Shown here: piece by piece, positions 54,829 through 64,000 of the stretch
How the letters are laid out: each line of letters begins with the position of its first letter
Position numbering within the stretch: the stretch's first letter is position 1
Assembly (NCBI RefSeq): GCF_001435315.1
Contig: NZ_AZGK01000007.1
Span: 1 to 64,000 of the forward strand
DNA: 64,000 nt
Direction of reading: 5' to 3'
DNA from: Lentilactobacillus parabuchneri DSM 5707 = NBRC 107865
Lineage (GTDB): Bacteria; Bacillota; Bacilli; Lactobacillales; Lactobacillaceae
The notes under the pieces: model-generated
Told to the model about the DNA's origin: nothing
Databases searched by the model: none
Seen by the model: the letters and a program-made list of their open reading frames with translations, nothing else
Program-made: the position numbers and the translations under genes

Positions 54829-57294
54829 TTAGGATTTCATAAAGTCTTTCGGCGAGACGTCCGCCATGCCAATCATCGGATCGATGACGTTTTGATTGAT
54901 GACATCGGTCGTCAAATGATCCGGAAGGCCGGTCGCTTGTGAGCCGGTTGAAGACGGATCATCTGCTTGGACCAAATCATCGTCTGGATCAACACTGTCA
55001 GAAGGCTTGTCCCCAACAACGCCAATCGTATCGACGAGTCGTTTGACCAGACTGGTTTGTCGGTTAACCGATACGCTTTTGACGCACTGTTCAAAAGCTT
55101 CTTTTTCACCCAGCATAATTAAGAAATCACTGGCACGGGTTACCGCGGTATACAGCAGGTTTCGCTGCAACATTCGTGAAAACTGCCAGACGATCGGCAA
55201 AATCACCATCTTGAACTCACTACCTTGTGCCTTATGAATTGACGTACAGTAGGCCAAGGTAAATTGGGTCCACTCATTATTCTCATAAGTGACCTCAGTT
55301 TCATCAAAATCAATGGTAATTTTGTTCGGGGCTTTTTGGCCCTTTGGCGCTTCCATCCCGACGATGATACCGAGGTCCCCGTTGAAAACATTGCGTTCGG
55401 GATTATTAACCAGCTGCAAAACTTTATCGCCAATCTGGTAAGTATGATCGCGAATCGTCACCGACTTTTTGGACGACTTTTGATCCTGCCAGACATTTTG
55501 GACAATGTCATTAATTCGATCAATGCCGGCCCGGCCGCGATACATTGGTGCCAACACTTGGACATCCATCAAACCAAAGCCCTTTTGCCTGGCCCGATTA
55601 GTGACCTGTTCAATCACGGAGCCAATTTGATTTTCGTTGCAGGGAATAAAGGATCGATCCGATTGATTATCCGTAAAGTTCGCCGACAAATGCCCGCTGT
55701 GAATATCATGGGCCAATTGAATGATCGACGAGCCGCTTTCCTGTCGATAAATCGTATCAAGTTGCATCGCCGGAATTTGTTTGGAGACAAGCAAATCGTG
55801 GAAAACCTGTCCGGGACCAACTGATGGCAGCTGATCTTGATCCCCCACCAACACAACCTGCATGTGGTTGGGGATGGCTCGAACCAGTGAGCGGAAGAGG
55901 TAAGTGTCAACCATCGACATTTCGTCAATAATCAACAAGCTGCCCTCAATATCTTTGGTTCCGGTCACATCGTTAGACTCCCGACCATTGAGTCCCAACA
56001 ACCGGTGAATGGTGCTGGCCGGAAGTCCGGTGGATTCGGTCATGTGTTTGGCAGCCCGGCCAGTTGGGGCCGCCAAGACAATTGGAAACGGCTTATCTTT
56101 ATAGGCGTTGATATCCAATGAATACTCATGAAGGCGGGCATAGGTGTTGACAATCCCATTGATGATGGTTGTTTTCCCTGTCCCCGGGCCACCCGTCAGG
56201 ATAAACACCGGCGACTGAATGGCCTGAATGATCGCAGCGACTTGAGAGTCGTCATAATTAATATCGAATTTTTTCTCAACGACTCGAAGTTGCTTTTTAA
56301 TCGCGTCTTCTTTGAGCTGATCCTCATCGTCCTTATTTTTAATGACCCGATTGAGATGATCGGCAATCTGGACTTCCGCGTTATACAAGCGGGTTAAGTA
56401 AATCCGGTTTTCTTCGCCAATCACTTTACCTTCTTTAGCAAGGGCCACCAAACTGGCAGCGAGCTTTTTGCCGGAAATCTGTTGTTCGGAGTTGTCTTCC
56501 AACACACTTGAAGCCATCTCAATCAAGGGCTGAGTCGTGGTGTAAGTATCGCCATTTTTTAAGCAGAGTTCATTAATCGCGTACATCAAGCCGGCCCGAA
56601 TCCGTTCGTCGGAATCGGGAACCAAGCCCAATTTAAGGGCAATCGCGTCGGCCCGTTTAAAACTAATGCCGTCAATATCTTCAACTAACTGGTAAGGATT
56701 GTTGGCGATGATTGTCAACGCGTCTTCATGGTATTTTTGATAAATCGAGGACGCAATCGCACTGGAAAAGCCATAGCTATTGAGGCCCACAATGACTTTT
56801 TCCAACCCATCGTCAGAATCAAGATTATCGATAATGGCCGAACGTGACTTAGGGCTAATCGGAACGTCTTCCAACACCCGGCTGTCCGCCGTGATTTTTT
56901 CAATTGCGTCATCACCCAGGGCATCCACGACCCGTTCGGCGGTTTTTTTACCAACCCCTGGGAATCGATCTCCCGAAAGATACTTGATGACGCCCTCTTG
57001 AGTGGTCGCAATTAAGCTTGAATAATTGGTCGCTTGAAATTGCTTGCCATACCGGGGATGGTCAACTAACTTTCCCATAAAATGATAACTATTTTCTTCA
57101 ACCAAATCCCCGAAACTGCCAGTCACGACGATCTCGTCTTCCGGCCAATTAATATTGGTATCCGTAATTTCGACCAAAACCACTTTATAAAAACTGTCGT
57201 TACTCGAAAAGAAGATCGCCTTTAAGCGGCCATCAACGTATTGTGGTTCGTTATTATTTTGTTGTGAACCAAATAAATCCATTGCCTGATCCAA
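54829..57294 (-). CDS. recD2: RecD2-type ATP-dependent DNA helicase
   Basis: An 821-residue SF1B 5'-3' helicase not associated with RecBC. It has an N-terminal OB-like region and helix-hairpin-helix (FPGVGKKTAERVVDALG, near 110), Walker A LTGGPGTGKTT near 365, Walker B DEMSMVD and the C-terminal UvrD-like motif AYCTSIHKAQGSEF. An acidic tail follows. RecD2 limits mutation and supports fork progression in Bacillus. It starts with TTG at 57294, with AAGGAGG 6 nt upstream. Confidence 0.94.
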   Translation of the reverse strand: MDQAMDLFGSQQNNNEPQYVDGRLKAIFFSSNDSFYKVVLVEITDTNINWPEDEIVVTGSFGDLVEENSYHFMGKLVDHPRYGKQFQATNYSSLIATTQEGVIKYLSGDRFPGVGKKTAERVVDALGDDAIEKITADSRVLEDVPISPKSRSAIIDNLDSDDGLEKVIVGLNSYGFSSAIASSIYQKYHEDALTIIANNPYQLVEDIDGISFKRADAIALKLGLVPDSDERIRAGLMYAINELCLKNGDTYTTTQPLIEMASSVLEDNSEQQISGKKLAASLVALAKEGKVIGEENRIYLTRLYNAEVQIADHLNRVIKNKDDEDQLKEDAIKKQLRVVEKKFDINYDDSQVAAIIQAIQSPVFILTGGPGTGKTTIINGIVNTYARLHEYSLDINAYKDKPFPIVLAAPTGRAAKHMTESTGLPASTIHRLLGLNGRESNDVTGTKDIEGSLLIIDEMSMVDTYLFRSLVRAIPNHMQVVLVGDQDQLPSVGPGQVFHDLLVSKQIPAMQLDTIYRQESGSSIIQLAHDIHSGHLSANFTDNQSDRSFIPCNENQIGSVIEQVTNRARQKGFGLMDVQVLAPMYRGRAGIDRINDIVQNVWQDQKSSKKSVTIRDHTYQIGDKVLQLVNNPERNVFNGDLGIIVGMEAPKGQKAPNKITIDFDETEVTYENNEWTQFTLAYCTSIHKAQGSEFKMVILPIVWQFSRMLQRNLLYTAVTRASDFLIMLGEKEAFEQCVKSVSVNRQTSLVKRLVDTIGVVGDKPSDSVDPDDDLVQADDPSSTGSQATGLPDHLTTDVINQNVIDPMIGMADVSPKDFMKS

Positions 57295-57323
57295 GCTGAT
57301 CCTCCTTCAAATAGCTAATGTGC

Positions 57324-58067
57324 TCAATCGTCTTTCTTATCCTTATTAAGTTGAATGACTTTTTCAATATCCTTTAACTTTTCCTGGCCGCGATTAAAGT
57401 AATCGGGATCGGCACGCTTCGCCTTTTCAAAGTAGGGTTCAAATTCCTCGCCATTAACCATTGCAACCAGGCCACGGTTAAAATTCGCCTTGCCATTGTC
57501 GGGTTGCGTTTTTAAAACGATATCGTAAAATTCACCGGCTTGGGCAAAGTTCCCCAGTGCCAATAGGTTGTCACCAATCATTTGGTTGACGTCTGGGTCA
57601 TTATGATGTGAACTTTGCGCAGATAAGGCAAAAACCATCGCCCGTTTGTTATCCCCTTTTGCCATGTAGCTTTGGGCTAACATAATATAAGCTTCGCCTT
57701 GAAGCTTCTTATCGGCAATTTCTTGAAAAATCTTAATGGCCTTATCGTATTCTGCCGCCGCATAATAGACATTTCCGAGGCCAAACTTCAAAGTATCCTG
57801 AACGTCTTGCGTGGCCTTATCAAATAAGCCGAGTGCCTTCATTAAAAGTTCTTCGGCCTGTTCATAATCCTTTGCTTCAACCAGAAAAGTCGCTAAATCA
57901 TAGTAATTGTGGTAATTATCCGGATCCTGATCAACTTTTTTGACCAGCTCATGAATAGCCGCCTTGGCCTTTGCTTCTTCAGCCTCACGTTTCTTAGTAT
58001 AAATACGTTGATTCTCTTGATTTTTTTCTTGTAACTTTTTAATTTTATCAGAATTATTATTTGCCAT
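57324..58067 (-). CDS. Tetratricopeptide repeat protein
   Basis: A 247-residue soluble protein. After a Lys/Glu/Asn-rich coiled-coil start, several TPR units follow from about residue 50 (YYDLATFLVEAKDYEQAEEL, NVYYAAAEYDKAIKIF, MLAQSYMAKGDNKRAM, GDNLLALGNFAQAGEFY). TPRs mediate protein contacts; the partner is unknown. It sits between recD2 and the phosphatase gene with short gaps (about 30 and 8 nt), so probably one operon. Confidence 0.8.
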   Translation of the reverse strand: MANNNSDKIKKLQEKNQENQRIYTKKREAEEAKAKAAIHELVKKVDQDPDNYHNYYDLATFLVEAKDYEQAEELLMKALGLFDKATQDVQDTLKFGLGNVYYAAAEYDKAIKIFQEIADKKLQGEAYIMLAQSYMAKGDNKRAMVFALSAQSSHHNDPDVNQMIGDNLLALGNFAQAGEFYDIVLKTQPDNGKANFNRGLVAMVNGEEFEPYFEKAKRADPDYFNRGQEKLKDIEKVIQLNKDKKDD

Positions 58068-58075
58068 ATGCTCAC

Positions 58076-58732
58076 CTAGACCAAATCTGTTGGGTCCAAT
58101 TTTTTATTTAAATAGCTGGTATCATTCCAGTCTAACAACTGATAGGTTTTCCCCTGGTCGTTACTCTGCAAAATCGTGGTGCTGGTGTTGGCCAAACCGC
58201 CACGCTTTCTCAGGTCCGGTAACGGGACTCCCAGCAACGCATTGATTTCCGCATTCAATGCGGCGCCATGAGAGACGATCATCACGTTGTCGTCTGGATA
58301 ACGGTTGACAATGGCAGTGATTGCCGGCGTCATCCGATTAATGACGTCTTGGTAGCTTTCACCACCAATTTCACCCGGCTGATACAAATCCGGATGATTG
58401 CGAAAATCTTCGAATTGCTTGGGGTAGGTCCGCTTCACGTCGTCAAACTTTTGGCCTTCCATTTTTCCAAGGTGGAATTCTTCCAGTCTTGAAAGAAGTG
58501 AAATGTTGGCGTGCTTCTTAAGTTTGCGATTAATTCGGGCAGCCGTCACTCGCGCCCGTTTGATGGGGCTTGAATAAATATGGGCAAACGTGACTTTTTG
58601 AAAATATTTTCCTAATGCTTCCATTTCGGCATAGCTTTGGGGAAGCAGCGGTGAATCCCCGCCAGCACCTTGATAGCGGCTTTCAAGATTCCATTCCGTT
58701 TTACCGTGTCTAACAAAGTACAGTTTAGTCAA
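58076..58732 (-). CDS. Histidine phosphatase (phosphoglycerate mutase-like) family protein
   Basis: A 218-residue branch-1 histidine phosphatase. The catalytic RHG motif is in LYFVRHGKTEWN at the N-terminus, and the second His in IVSHGAALN near 155. Length and the absence of typical dPGM elements favour a phosphatase over a glycolytic mutase; the substrate is unknown. The start is TTG at 58732, with GGGAGG about 8 nt upstream. First gene of an apparent operon with the TPR gene and recD2. Confidence 0.87.
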   Translation of the reverse strand: MTKLYFVRHGKTEWNLESRYQGAGGDSPLLPQSYAEMEALGKYFQKVTFAHIYSSPIKRARVTAARINRKLKKHANISLLSRLEEFHLGKMEGQKFDDVKRTYPKQFEDFRNHPDLYQPGEIGGESYQDVINRMTPAITAIVNRYPDDNVMIVSHGAALNAEINALLGVPLPDLRKRGGLANTSTTILQSNDQGKTYQLLDWNDTSYLNKKLDPTDLV

Positions 58733-58889
58733 TTTTCTTTCCTCCCAAACGGTTTTAGCTTCTTACATTATGACAGGAAAGGGCCATGATTTCAAAACTG
58801 AAAATAAATTTCTTAATAAATTTGGCTTTCATGAATTGTTTCCAAAGTCGTTGGTGCGAGATGTTATCGAAAAATAACCCAACCCAAAA

Positions 58890-58920
58890 TAAAAAAGTTG
58901 ACGCAATCGTCAACTTTTTT
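58890..58920. terminator. Terminator of mnmA
   Basis: AAAAAAGTTGACG/CGTCAACTTTTTT hairpin with a CAAT loop; it can act in both directions. Confidence 0.9.
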
Positions 58921-58922
58921 CA

Positions 58923-60062
<1,140 letters not shown>

Positions 60063-60126
60063 TCAATTAGATTCTGGAGAATCCACGAGTTGAAGGTCGT
60101 AATTTCCAGTAAATTTAATAATAACG

Positions 60127-60160
60127 CATTCTTGAAATGAATGCTACTTATTGTAAGTAG
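60127..60160 (-). terminator. Possible terminator of the histidine operon
   Basis: On the minus strand after hisC, two short hairpins follow: CTACTT/AAGTAG and GCATTC/GAATGC, the latter with GTTATTATT behind it. The T-tract is poor. Confidence 0.35.
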
Positions 60161-60163
60161 AAA

Positions 60164-61243
60164 TTAGCTGCCAAGAAATTCTTCAATCAGGCTTTGAACA
60201 GCTTGGTTGTCTTCCGGCTTGCCGATGGTAACGCGCAGCCAGTCCTGGCGTAAACCGTTCCGAAGTAAATAACCGTGTGCCAACAAATATTGATGAAGTT
60301 CATCTGCATCCCCACCTTTAACCTGAAAGAAAATGAAGTTCGTGGCCGAATCATAAAATGGCAGTCCCGCTTTAATCAAGAAGTGCTCCCATTTTTGGCG
60401 CTCAGAAATAACCTGTTTGACTGTTGACTGAACAAACGATTGGTCCTTAAAAGCAGCCGTGGCGGCAATTTCTGCAAAAGTGCTCAAATTGTAAGGCAGC
60501 CGAACCGCTTGCAGGTAGCCGATTAACGGTTCCGAACAAACCGCAAAGCCAACCCGGAAGTTGGCCAGGCCGTACGCTTTGGAAAAAGTCCGAAGCACCA
60601 CCAAATTACGGAACTGATGCGTCAACCCGATCACAGAATCATGTGCGTTGCCGGTAAAATCAATATAGGCTTCATCGACAATCACCGTCACTGTTTCAGG
60701 AACGTTTTCTAAAAAGGACTGGATCAGGTTTGGACCCAAGAACGTGCCGGTCGGATTATTAGGATTACAGAGCCAAATCATGCTGGTTTTGTCAGTGATT
60801 TCATTTGCCAACGCGTTTAAATCAATCCGGCCGGATTCATCCAGCGCGACCGATTTTAACGTCGCCCCCTCAATTTGGGAGTGCAAGGCGTATTCTGAAA
60901 ACGTTGGCTCCGGATCCAGAACTTCGTCACCCGGTTTCAAAATGACCCGGCATAATAATTCAATGATCTCGTCCAGGCCGTTGCCAAAAATCAGCTGCTG
61001 CTCACTGATATCAAACTGCGAAGCAATGATCGACCGGAGTTCAGCAGCATTGCTATCCGGATAAAGGTTGGCGTCTTCATAGTGCCACTTGTCCAACGCC
61101 TTGGCCACATCAGGTGACGTCCCAAACGCATTTTCGTTGGCCGATAGTCGGACCAGCTGCTTTAAGCCCACCTTTTCTTTCAATTGAGCCAACGTCAACT
61201 CCGGAATGTAGGGCTTTAAGTGTTTAACGGCTTCTTTGACCAT
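60164..61243 (-). CDS. hisC: Histidinol-phosphate aminotransferase
   Basis: A 359-residue PLP-dependent class II aminotransferase converting imidazole-acetol phosphate to histidinol phosphate. The PLP lysine is in RTFSKAYGLANFRVGF, with CNPNNPTG and VDEAYIDF upstream. I chose ATG 61243, two nt after the hisE stop and 9 nt from AAGGAG, over the GTG at 61252. HisC at the 3' end of the operon is usual in lactobacilli. Confidence 0.95.
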   Translation of the reverse strand: MVKEAVKHLKPYIPELTLAQLKEKVGLKQLVRLSANENAFGTSPDVAKALDKWHYEDANLYPDSNAAELRSIIASQFDISEQQLIFGNGLDEIIELLCRVILKPGDEVLDPEPTFSEYALHSQIEGATLKSVALDESGRIDLNALANEITDKTSMIWLCNPNNPTGTFLGPNLIQSFLENVPETVTVIVDEAYIDFTGNAHDSVIGLTHQFRNLVVLRTFSKAYGLANFRVGFAVCSEPLIGYLQAVRLPYNLSTFAEIAATAAFKDQSFVQSTVKQVISERQKWEHFLIKAGLPFYDSATNFIFFQVKGGDADELHQYLLAHGYLLRNGLRQDWLRVTIGKPEDNQAVQSLIEEFLGS

Positions 61244-61245
61244 CC

Positions 61246-61566
61246 TCACCACTCCTTAATTTGTTTACGGTCCCGGGTGATGCTCTTCTTGCCTTCACGG
61301 CTGGCTAACTCCTGCTTAATCTGATCAGGGGTAATGCCGCGTTCCGCCATCAACACCTCAACGTGGTAGGCCAAATCGGCCACTTCCAAAATAAAGTCCG
61401 GATCGGATGGGTTCTTTGCGGCAACCACCACCTCAGTGGCCTCCTCACCGATTTTCTTCAAAATCTTATCGAGGCCCTTGGTAAACAAATAATCCGTGTA
61501 TGAGCCTTTCTCGGGGTTATTTTTCCGCTCTAAAATTAATTGGTATAATTCGTCTAAATCTTGCAT
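61246..61566 (-). CDS. hisE: Phosphoribosyl-ATP pyrophosphohydrolase
   Basis: A 106-residue all-alpha NTP pyrophosphohydrolase performing the second step of histidine synthesis. The helical MazG-like core contains [13 protein letters not shown] and [20 protein letters not shown] precedes the ATG at 61566, which overlaps nothing and starts 1 nt after the hisI stop. In many bacteria it is fused with HisI; here the two are separate genes. Confidence 0.95.
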   Translation of the reverse strand: MQDLDELYQLILERKNNPEKGSYTDYLFTKGLDKILKKIGEEATEVVVAAKNPSDPDFILEVADLAYHVEVLMAERGITPDQIKQELASREGKKSITRDRKQIKEW

Positions 61567-61567
61567 A

Positions 61568-61867
61568 CTATTCCTCCTCGTTTGCAACAGGTAAAATTGT
61601 TCGGTAAAAGCAGCTGGTGTGCCCAGTATGACAAGCCGGGCCAGCCGGGATGACCTTCATTAATAACGTGTCTTCATCACAGTCAATGTCAATTGAGACA
61701 ATCTGTTGGGTGTTACCGCTGGTTGCCCCCTTGTGCCACAGCTCTTTTCGACTTCCTGACCAAAACCAGGTTTGTCTGGTTTTGAGGCTCAAATTAAAAC
61801 TTTCTTCATTAACATAAGCCATCATCAAAACCTGTTTGGTCCGATCATCAATGACAATCGTCGGCAC
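61568..61867 (-). CDS. hisI: Phosphoribosyl-AMP cyclohydrolase (start codon uncertain)
   Basis: The third enzyme of histidine synthesis, opening the adenine ring of PR-AMP. Zinc/metal ligands are visible in [10 protein letters not shown] and ACHTGHTSC. The first usable standard start is GTG at 61867, giving a 99-residue protein ([12 protein letters not shown]). However, the in-frame codons just upstream spell [12 protein letters not shown], matching the conserved N-terminus of HisI, without any ATG, GTG or TTG before the hisF stop. An AAGGGG box lies before that segment. See findings. Confidence 0.9.
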   Translation of the reverse strand: MPTIVIDDRTKQVLMMAYVNEESFNLSLKTRQTWFWSGSRKELWHKGATSGNTQQIVSIDIDCDEDTLLMKVIPAGPACHTGHTSCFYRTILPVANEEE

Positions 61868-61899
61868 TAATCCATCCGGGTACTTTTCAAAATTTGGTG

Positions 61900-62658
61900 T
61901 TAACGTACGATCACCCCTTTTGTTCTTAAATCCTGTTTGACTTGTGGAATTGTCAGTTCGCCAAAATGAAAAACTGACGCTGCCAGCGCCCCATCGACAT
62001 CTGTTTTGGCAAAGACTTCCGAAAAATCATTGATTTGGCCACAGCCACCGGAAGCGATAACCGGAACGTTGACGGCGGCCGTTAACTGCTGGTACAAGGC
62101 AATGTCGTAGCCGCTTTTGGTGCCGTCCTTATCCATGCTGGTGACTAGGAGTTCACCCGCACCGCGCCGGACGCCTTCTTTGGCCCACTCGATCGCATCC
62201 AAATCAGTTTGCTTGCGGCCGCCGTTAACGTAAACATCGTAGCCTTGTCGAACAGGATTCCATTTGGCATCAATGGCTAAAACAACACATTGGGCGCCAA
62301 ATTTTTCTGCCCCTTGGGTAATGAGGTCTGGATCACTGACCGCCGCGGAATTAACTGCCGTCTTGTCGGCGCCTGCCTTGAGTAAATTCTGCATATCGTC
62401 AACGTTGTGAATCCCGCCGCCAACGGTCAGGGGCATAAAAACCTGACTGGCGACTTCTTCAATCGTTGCCACAATCGCTTTTCGTTTCTCGTTGGTTGCG
62501 GTGATATCCAAAAAGACCAATTCATCAGCCCCCTGCTTTTGATAAGCAGCCGCAATTTCGGTGGGGTCACCGACATCTTGCAAATTGACAAAGTTGACGC
62601 CTTTTTTAACTCTGCCGTGATCAACGTCCAGGCAGGGAATAATTCGTTTAGCCAACAC
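61900..62658 (-). CDS. hisF: Imidazole glycerol phosphate synthase cyclase subunit
   Basis: A 252-residue TIM-barrel enzyme; with HisH it makes imidazole glycerol phosphate and AICAR. Catalytic Asp residues are in [13 protein letters not shown] (near 11) and LAIDAKW (near 129). It starts with GTG at 62658, with GGAGGTG 7 nt upstream, and overlaps the end of hisA by 11 nt. Confidence 0.96.
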   Translation of the reverse strand: MLAKRIIPCLDVDHGRVKKGVNFVNLQDVGDPTEIAAAYQKQGADELVFLDITATNEKRKAIVATIEEVASQVFMPLTVGGGIHNVDDMQNLLKAGADKTAVNSAAVSDPDLITQGAEKFGAQCVVLAIDAKWNPVRQGYDVYVNGGRKQTDLDAIEWAKEGVRRGAGELLVTSMDKDGTKSGYDIALYQQLTAAVNVPVIASGGCGQINDFSEVFAKTDVDGALAASVFHFGELTIPQVKQDLRTKGVIVR

Positions 62659-63376
62659 GGGCGTTCACCTCCGCTAATGTTTGTAAGGGTAAGTCTCCAG
62701 TGGCCATGGCCTTGCCGACAATTGCGGCTTTAATGCCGGCCGCTTCAAGTTGTTGTAAATCCGCCACGTTTCGAATACCGCCCGAAGCAATGACGGTGAC
62801 TTCTGGAAATTTCACTTGTAACTGGCTTAATTGCGCCGTGTTGGGGCCCGACATGGTGCCGTCACGGGAAATGTCGGTGACAATAAAGGTCTCAACTCCA
62901 AACGCAGCCATCGAGGCCATCAGCGAAGCCATTTCCACCTGGCTTTGTTCCAGCCAACCGGAGACGGCGACCTGGCCATTTTTGCCATCAATTCCAACGA
63001 CAATCTGATCGGCACCAAACTGGTTAATCGCCGATTGAACCAGCTTGGGGTCGTTCAATGCGGCTGACCCCAGGATGACCCGGTCAACGCCGGACGTCAG
63101 GTAGGCATTAATCTGAGACATTGAGCGAATCCCGCCGCCAACTTCAACCTTGAGGTCGGTTTGCTCACAAATCTGCTCAATGATTGTCCGATTGACTGGT
63201 CGGCCGGACTTGGCCCCATCCAAATCGACTAAATGAAGGTTGGTCAGTCCCGCCTGTTCAATGCTGACGGCTTGTTCAACCGGAGATTGACTGATGACGG
63301 TTGTTTGTTTGAAGTCCCCTTGATACAGGCGGACGCTTTGCTGATTTTTCAAATCAATTGCGGGAATAATCTGCAT
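62648..63376 (-). CDS. hisA: ProFAR isomerase
   Basis: A 242-residue TIM-barrel isomerase acting on N'-(5'-phosphoribosyl)formimino-AICAR ribonucleotide. Catalytic Asp residues are in [12 protein letters not shown] (near 8) and [14 protein letters not shown] (near 127). I chose ATG 63376 (MQIIPAIDL), with AAGGAG 10 nt upstream, over the TTG at 63382. The start lies 23 nt inside the end of hisH, indicating coupled translation. Confidence 0.95.
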   Translation of the reverse strand: MQIIPAIDLKNQQSVRLYQGDFKQTTVISQSPVEQAVSIEQAGLTNLHLVDLDGAKSGRPVNRTIIEQICEQTDLKVEVGGGIRSMSQINAYLTSGVDRVILGSAALNDPKLVQSAINQFGADQIVVGIDGKNGQVAVSGWLEQSQVEMASLMASMAAFGVETFIVTDISRDGTMSGPNTAQLSQLQVKFPEVTVIASGGIRNVADLQQLEAAGIKAAIVGKAMATGDLPLQTLAEVNARVG

Positions 63377-63980
63377 TTTCAACCAACTCCTTAAATTTCG
63401 TTAAGCCTGCAAGTCCAACCGTTCCACTTTTTTCGGGGTGAAATTGCATGCCGATCACATTTTCTTTACGGACAATACTGGGGATGCTTACCCCGTAATC
63501 AACGGTGGCGAGGATATTAGCCGAATCCGTTTTGGCATAGTAGGAATGAACGAAGTAGCTGAACTGGTTATCAAATACGTCTGCCAACGGGTCTGCTTGC
63601 GTGACTTGATTTTGATCCCATCCCATATGGGGAACCTTAACGCCCAAATTATCGGGAATTGCAACGACTCGCCCTGGAATCAGGCCTAGGCCGTCAGTTT
63701 GGCCAAACTCGTCACTTGTTTCAAATAAAACCTGCATCCCCAGGCAAATGCCGAGAATCGGAATTTTGGAACTGGCGGCTTCTTGAATCACCGTCACCAG
63801 GCCACGTTCTTTTAATGACAACATGGCTTTTTTAAACGCACCCACGCCTGGTAAAATCAGGCCGTCTGCACTTAAAATTTGTCCCGGATCCGCACTTAAA
63901 ACACTTTCAACTCCCAGATAATCCAACGCTTTTTTTACGTTTCGCGTGTTTCCGGTGTCGTAATCAATCACAACAATCAT
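63354..63980 (-). CDS. hisH: Imidazole glycerol phosphate synthase glutamine amidotransferase subunit
   Basis: A 208-residue class I glutamine amidotransferase supplying ammonia to HisF. The nucleophile Cys is in GICLGMQVLFE near 80, and the catalytic His/Glu pair in GMQFHPEKSG near 185. AGGGGG precedes the ATG at 63980, so the gene is complete at the window edge. Upstream his genes (for example hisB, hisD, hisG) are expected just beyond. Confidence 0.95.
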   Translation of the reverse strand: MIVVIDYDTGNTRNVKKALDYLGVESVLSADPGQILSADGLILPGVGAFKKAMLSLKERGLVTVIQEAASSKIPILGICLGMQVLFETSDEFGQTDGLGLIPGRVVAIPDNLGVKVPHMGWDQNQVTQADPLADVFDNQFSYFVHSYYAKTDSANILATVDYGVSIPSIVRKENVIGMQFHPEKSGTVGLAGLTKFKELVENADYSRN

Positions 63981-64000
63981 TAGATAACCCCCTTGGTTGA

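Overview
This 64 kb window is a chromosomal segment of a low-to-moderate GC Gram-positive bacterium, almost certainly a member of the Lactobacillaceae. The support is gene order and family content: com operon beside holA/rpsT, tuf-tig-clpX-engB, rpoY-rnjA, coaD-rsmD-ylbG-ftsW, an OatA-type acyltransferase, a fused glutamine-type ABC binding protein/permease, AGGAGG-type ribosome binding sites and frequent TTG/GTG starts. A heterofermentative lactobacillus (Lentilactobacillus/Levilactobacillus-like) is my guess, not a demonstrated assignment. I see no prophage, insertion sequence, CRISPR array, rRNA or plasmid function. Most genes lie on the minus strand.

Layout: 1-1.5 kb S1-domain protein, DedA protein, tRNA-Ser(CGA). 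1.6-5.9 kb apt-recJ-lapA-rnz (purine salvage, recombination, tRNA processing). 6-9 kb an unknown small protein, a lipoprotein and oatA (envelope). 9.1-14.9 kb obgE, uvrC and a glutamine-type ABC transporter. 15.1 kb a 54-residue basic small protein. 15.4-18.1 kb argG-argH behind a candidate ARG box. 18.4-23.5 kb mazG-like, engB, clpX, tig, tuf. 23.6-27.4 kb a TPR protein, RNase J2, rpsO and divergent rpsT. 27.5-32.1 kb holA and comEC-comEB-comEA. 32.1-37.8 kb a PDZ/Lon-type protease, coaD, rsmD, ylbG, ftsW, typA. 37.9-44.1 kb inositol-phosphatase family gene, UPF0223 gene and the pyruvate dehydrogenase operon pdhABCD. 44.4-47.9 kb def, two small membrane proteins, rpoY and rnjA (RNase J1). 48.1-50.4 kb lipid kinase, a degenerate ADP-ribosylglycohydrolase-like protein and a coiled-coil small protein. 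50.6-54.7 kb ribokinase, its LacI-family regulator, an aldo/keto reductase and an unusual PRPP synthetase paralogue. 54.8-60 kb recD2, TPR protein, histidine phosphatase, mnmA. 60.2-64 kb the 3' part of a histidine operon, hisH-A-F-I-E-C, whose upstream genes lie beyond the right edge.

The window is mainly core genome, and I did not find a clearly new multi-gene system. The most unusual items are: a roughly 114-nt structured element between rnjA and the lipid kinase, related in part to other GGGACAAA-type hairpins in the window; hisI, whose conserved N-terminus precedes any ATG/GTG/TTG; a PRPP synthetase with a replaced PRPP-loop Gly-Thr; an RNase J2 that has lost most metal ligands while RNase J1 keeps them; an ADP-ribosylglycohydrolase-like protein with eroded metal motifs; and a LacI-type palindrome built into both the terminator of one gene and the promoter of the next (rbsR).
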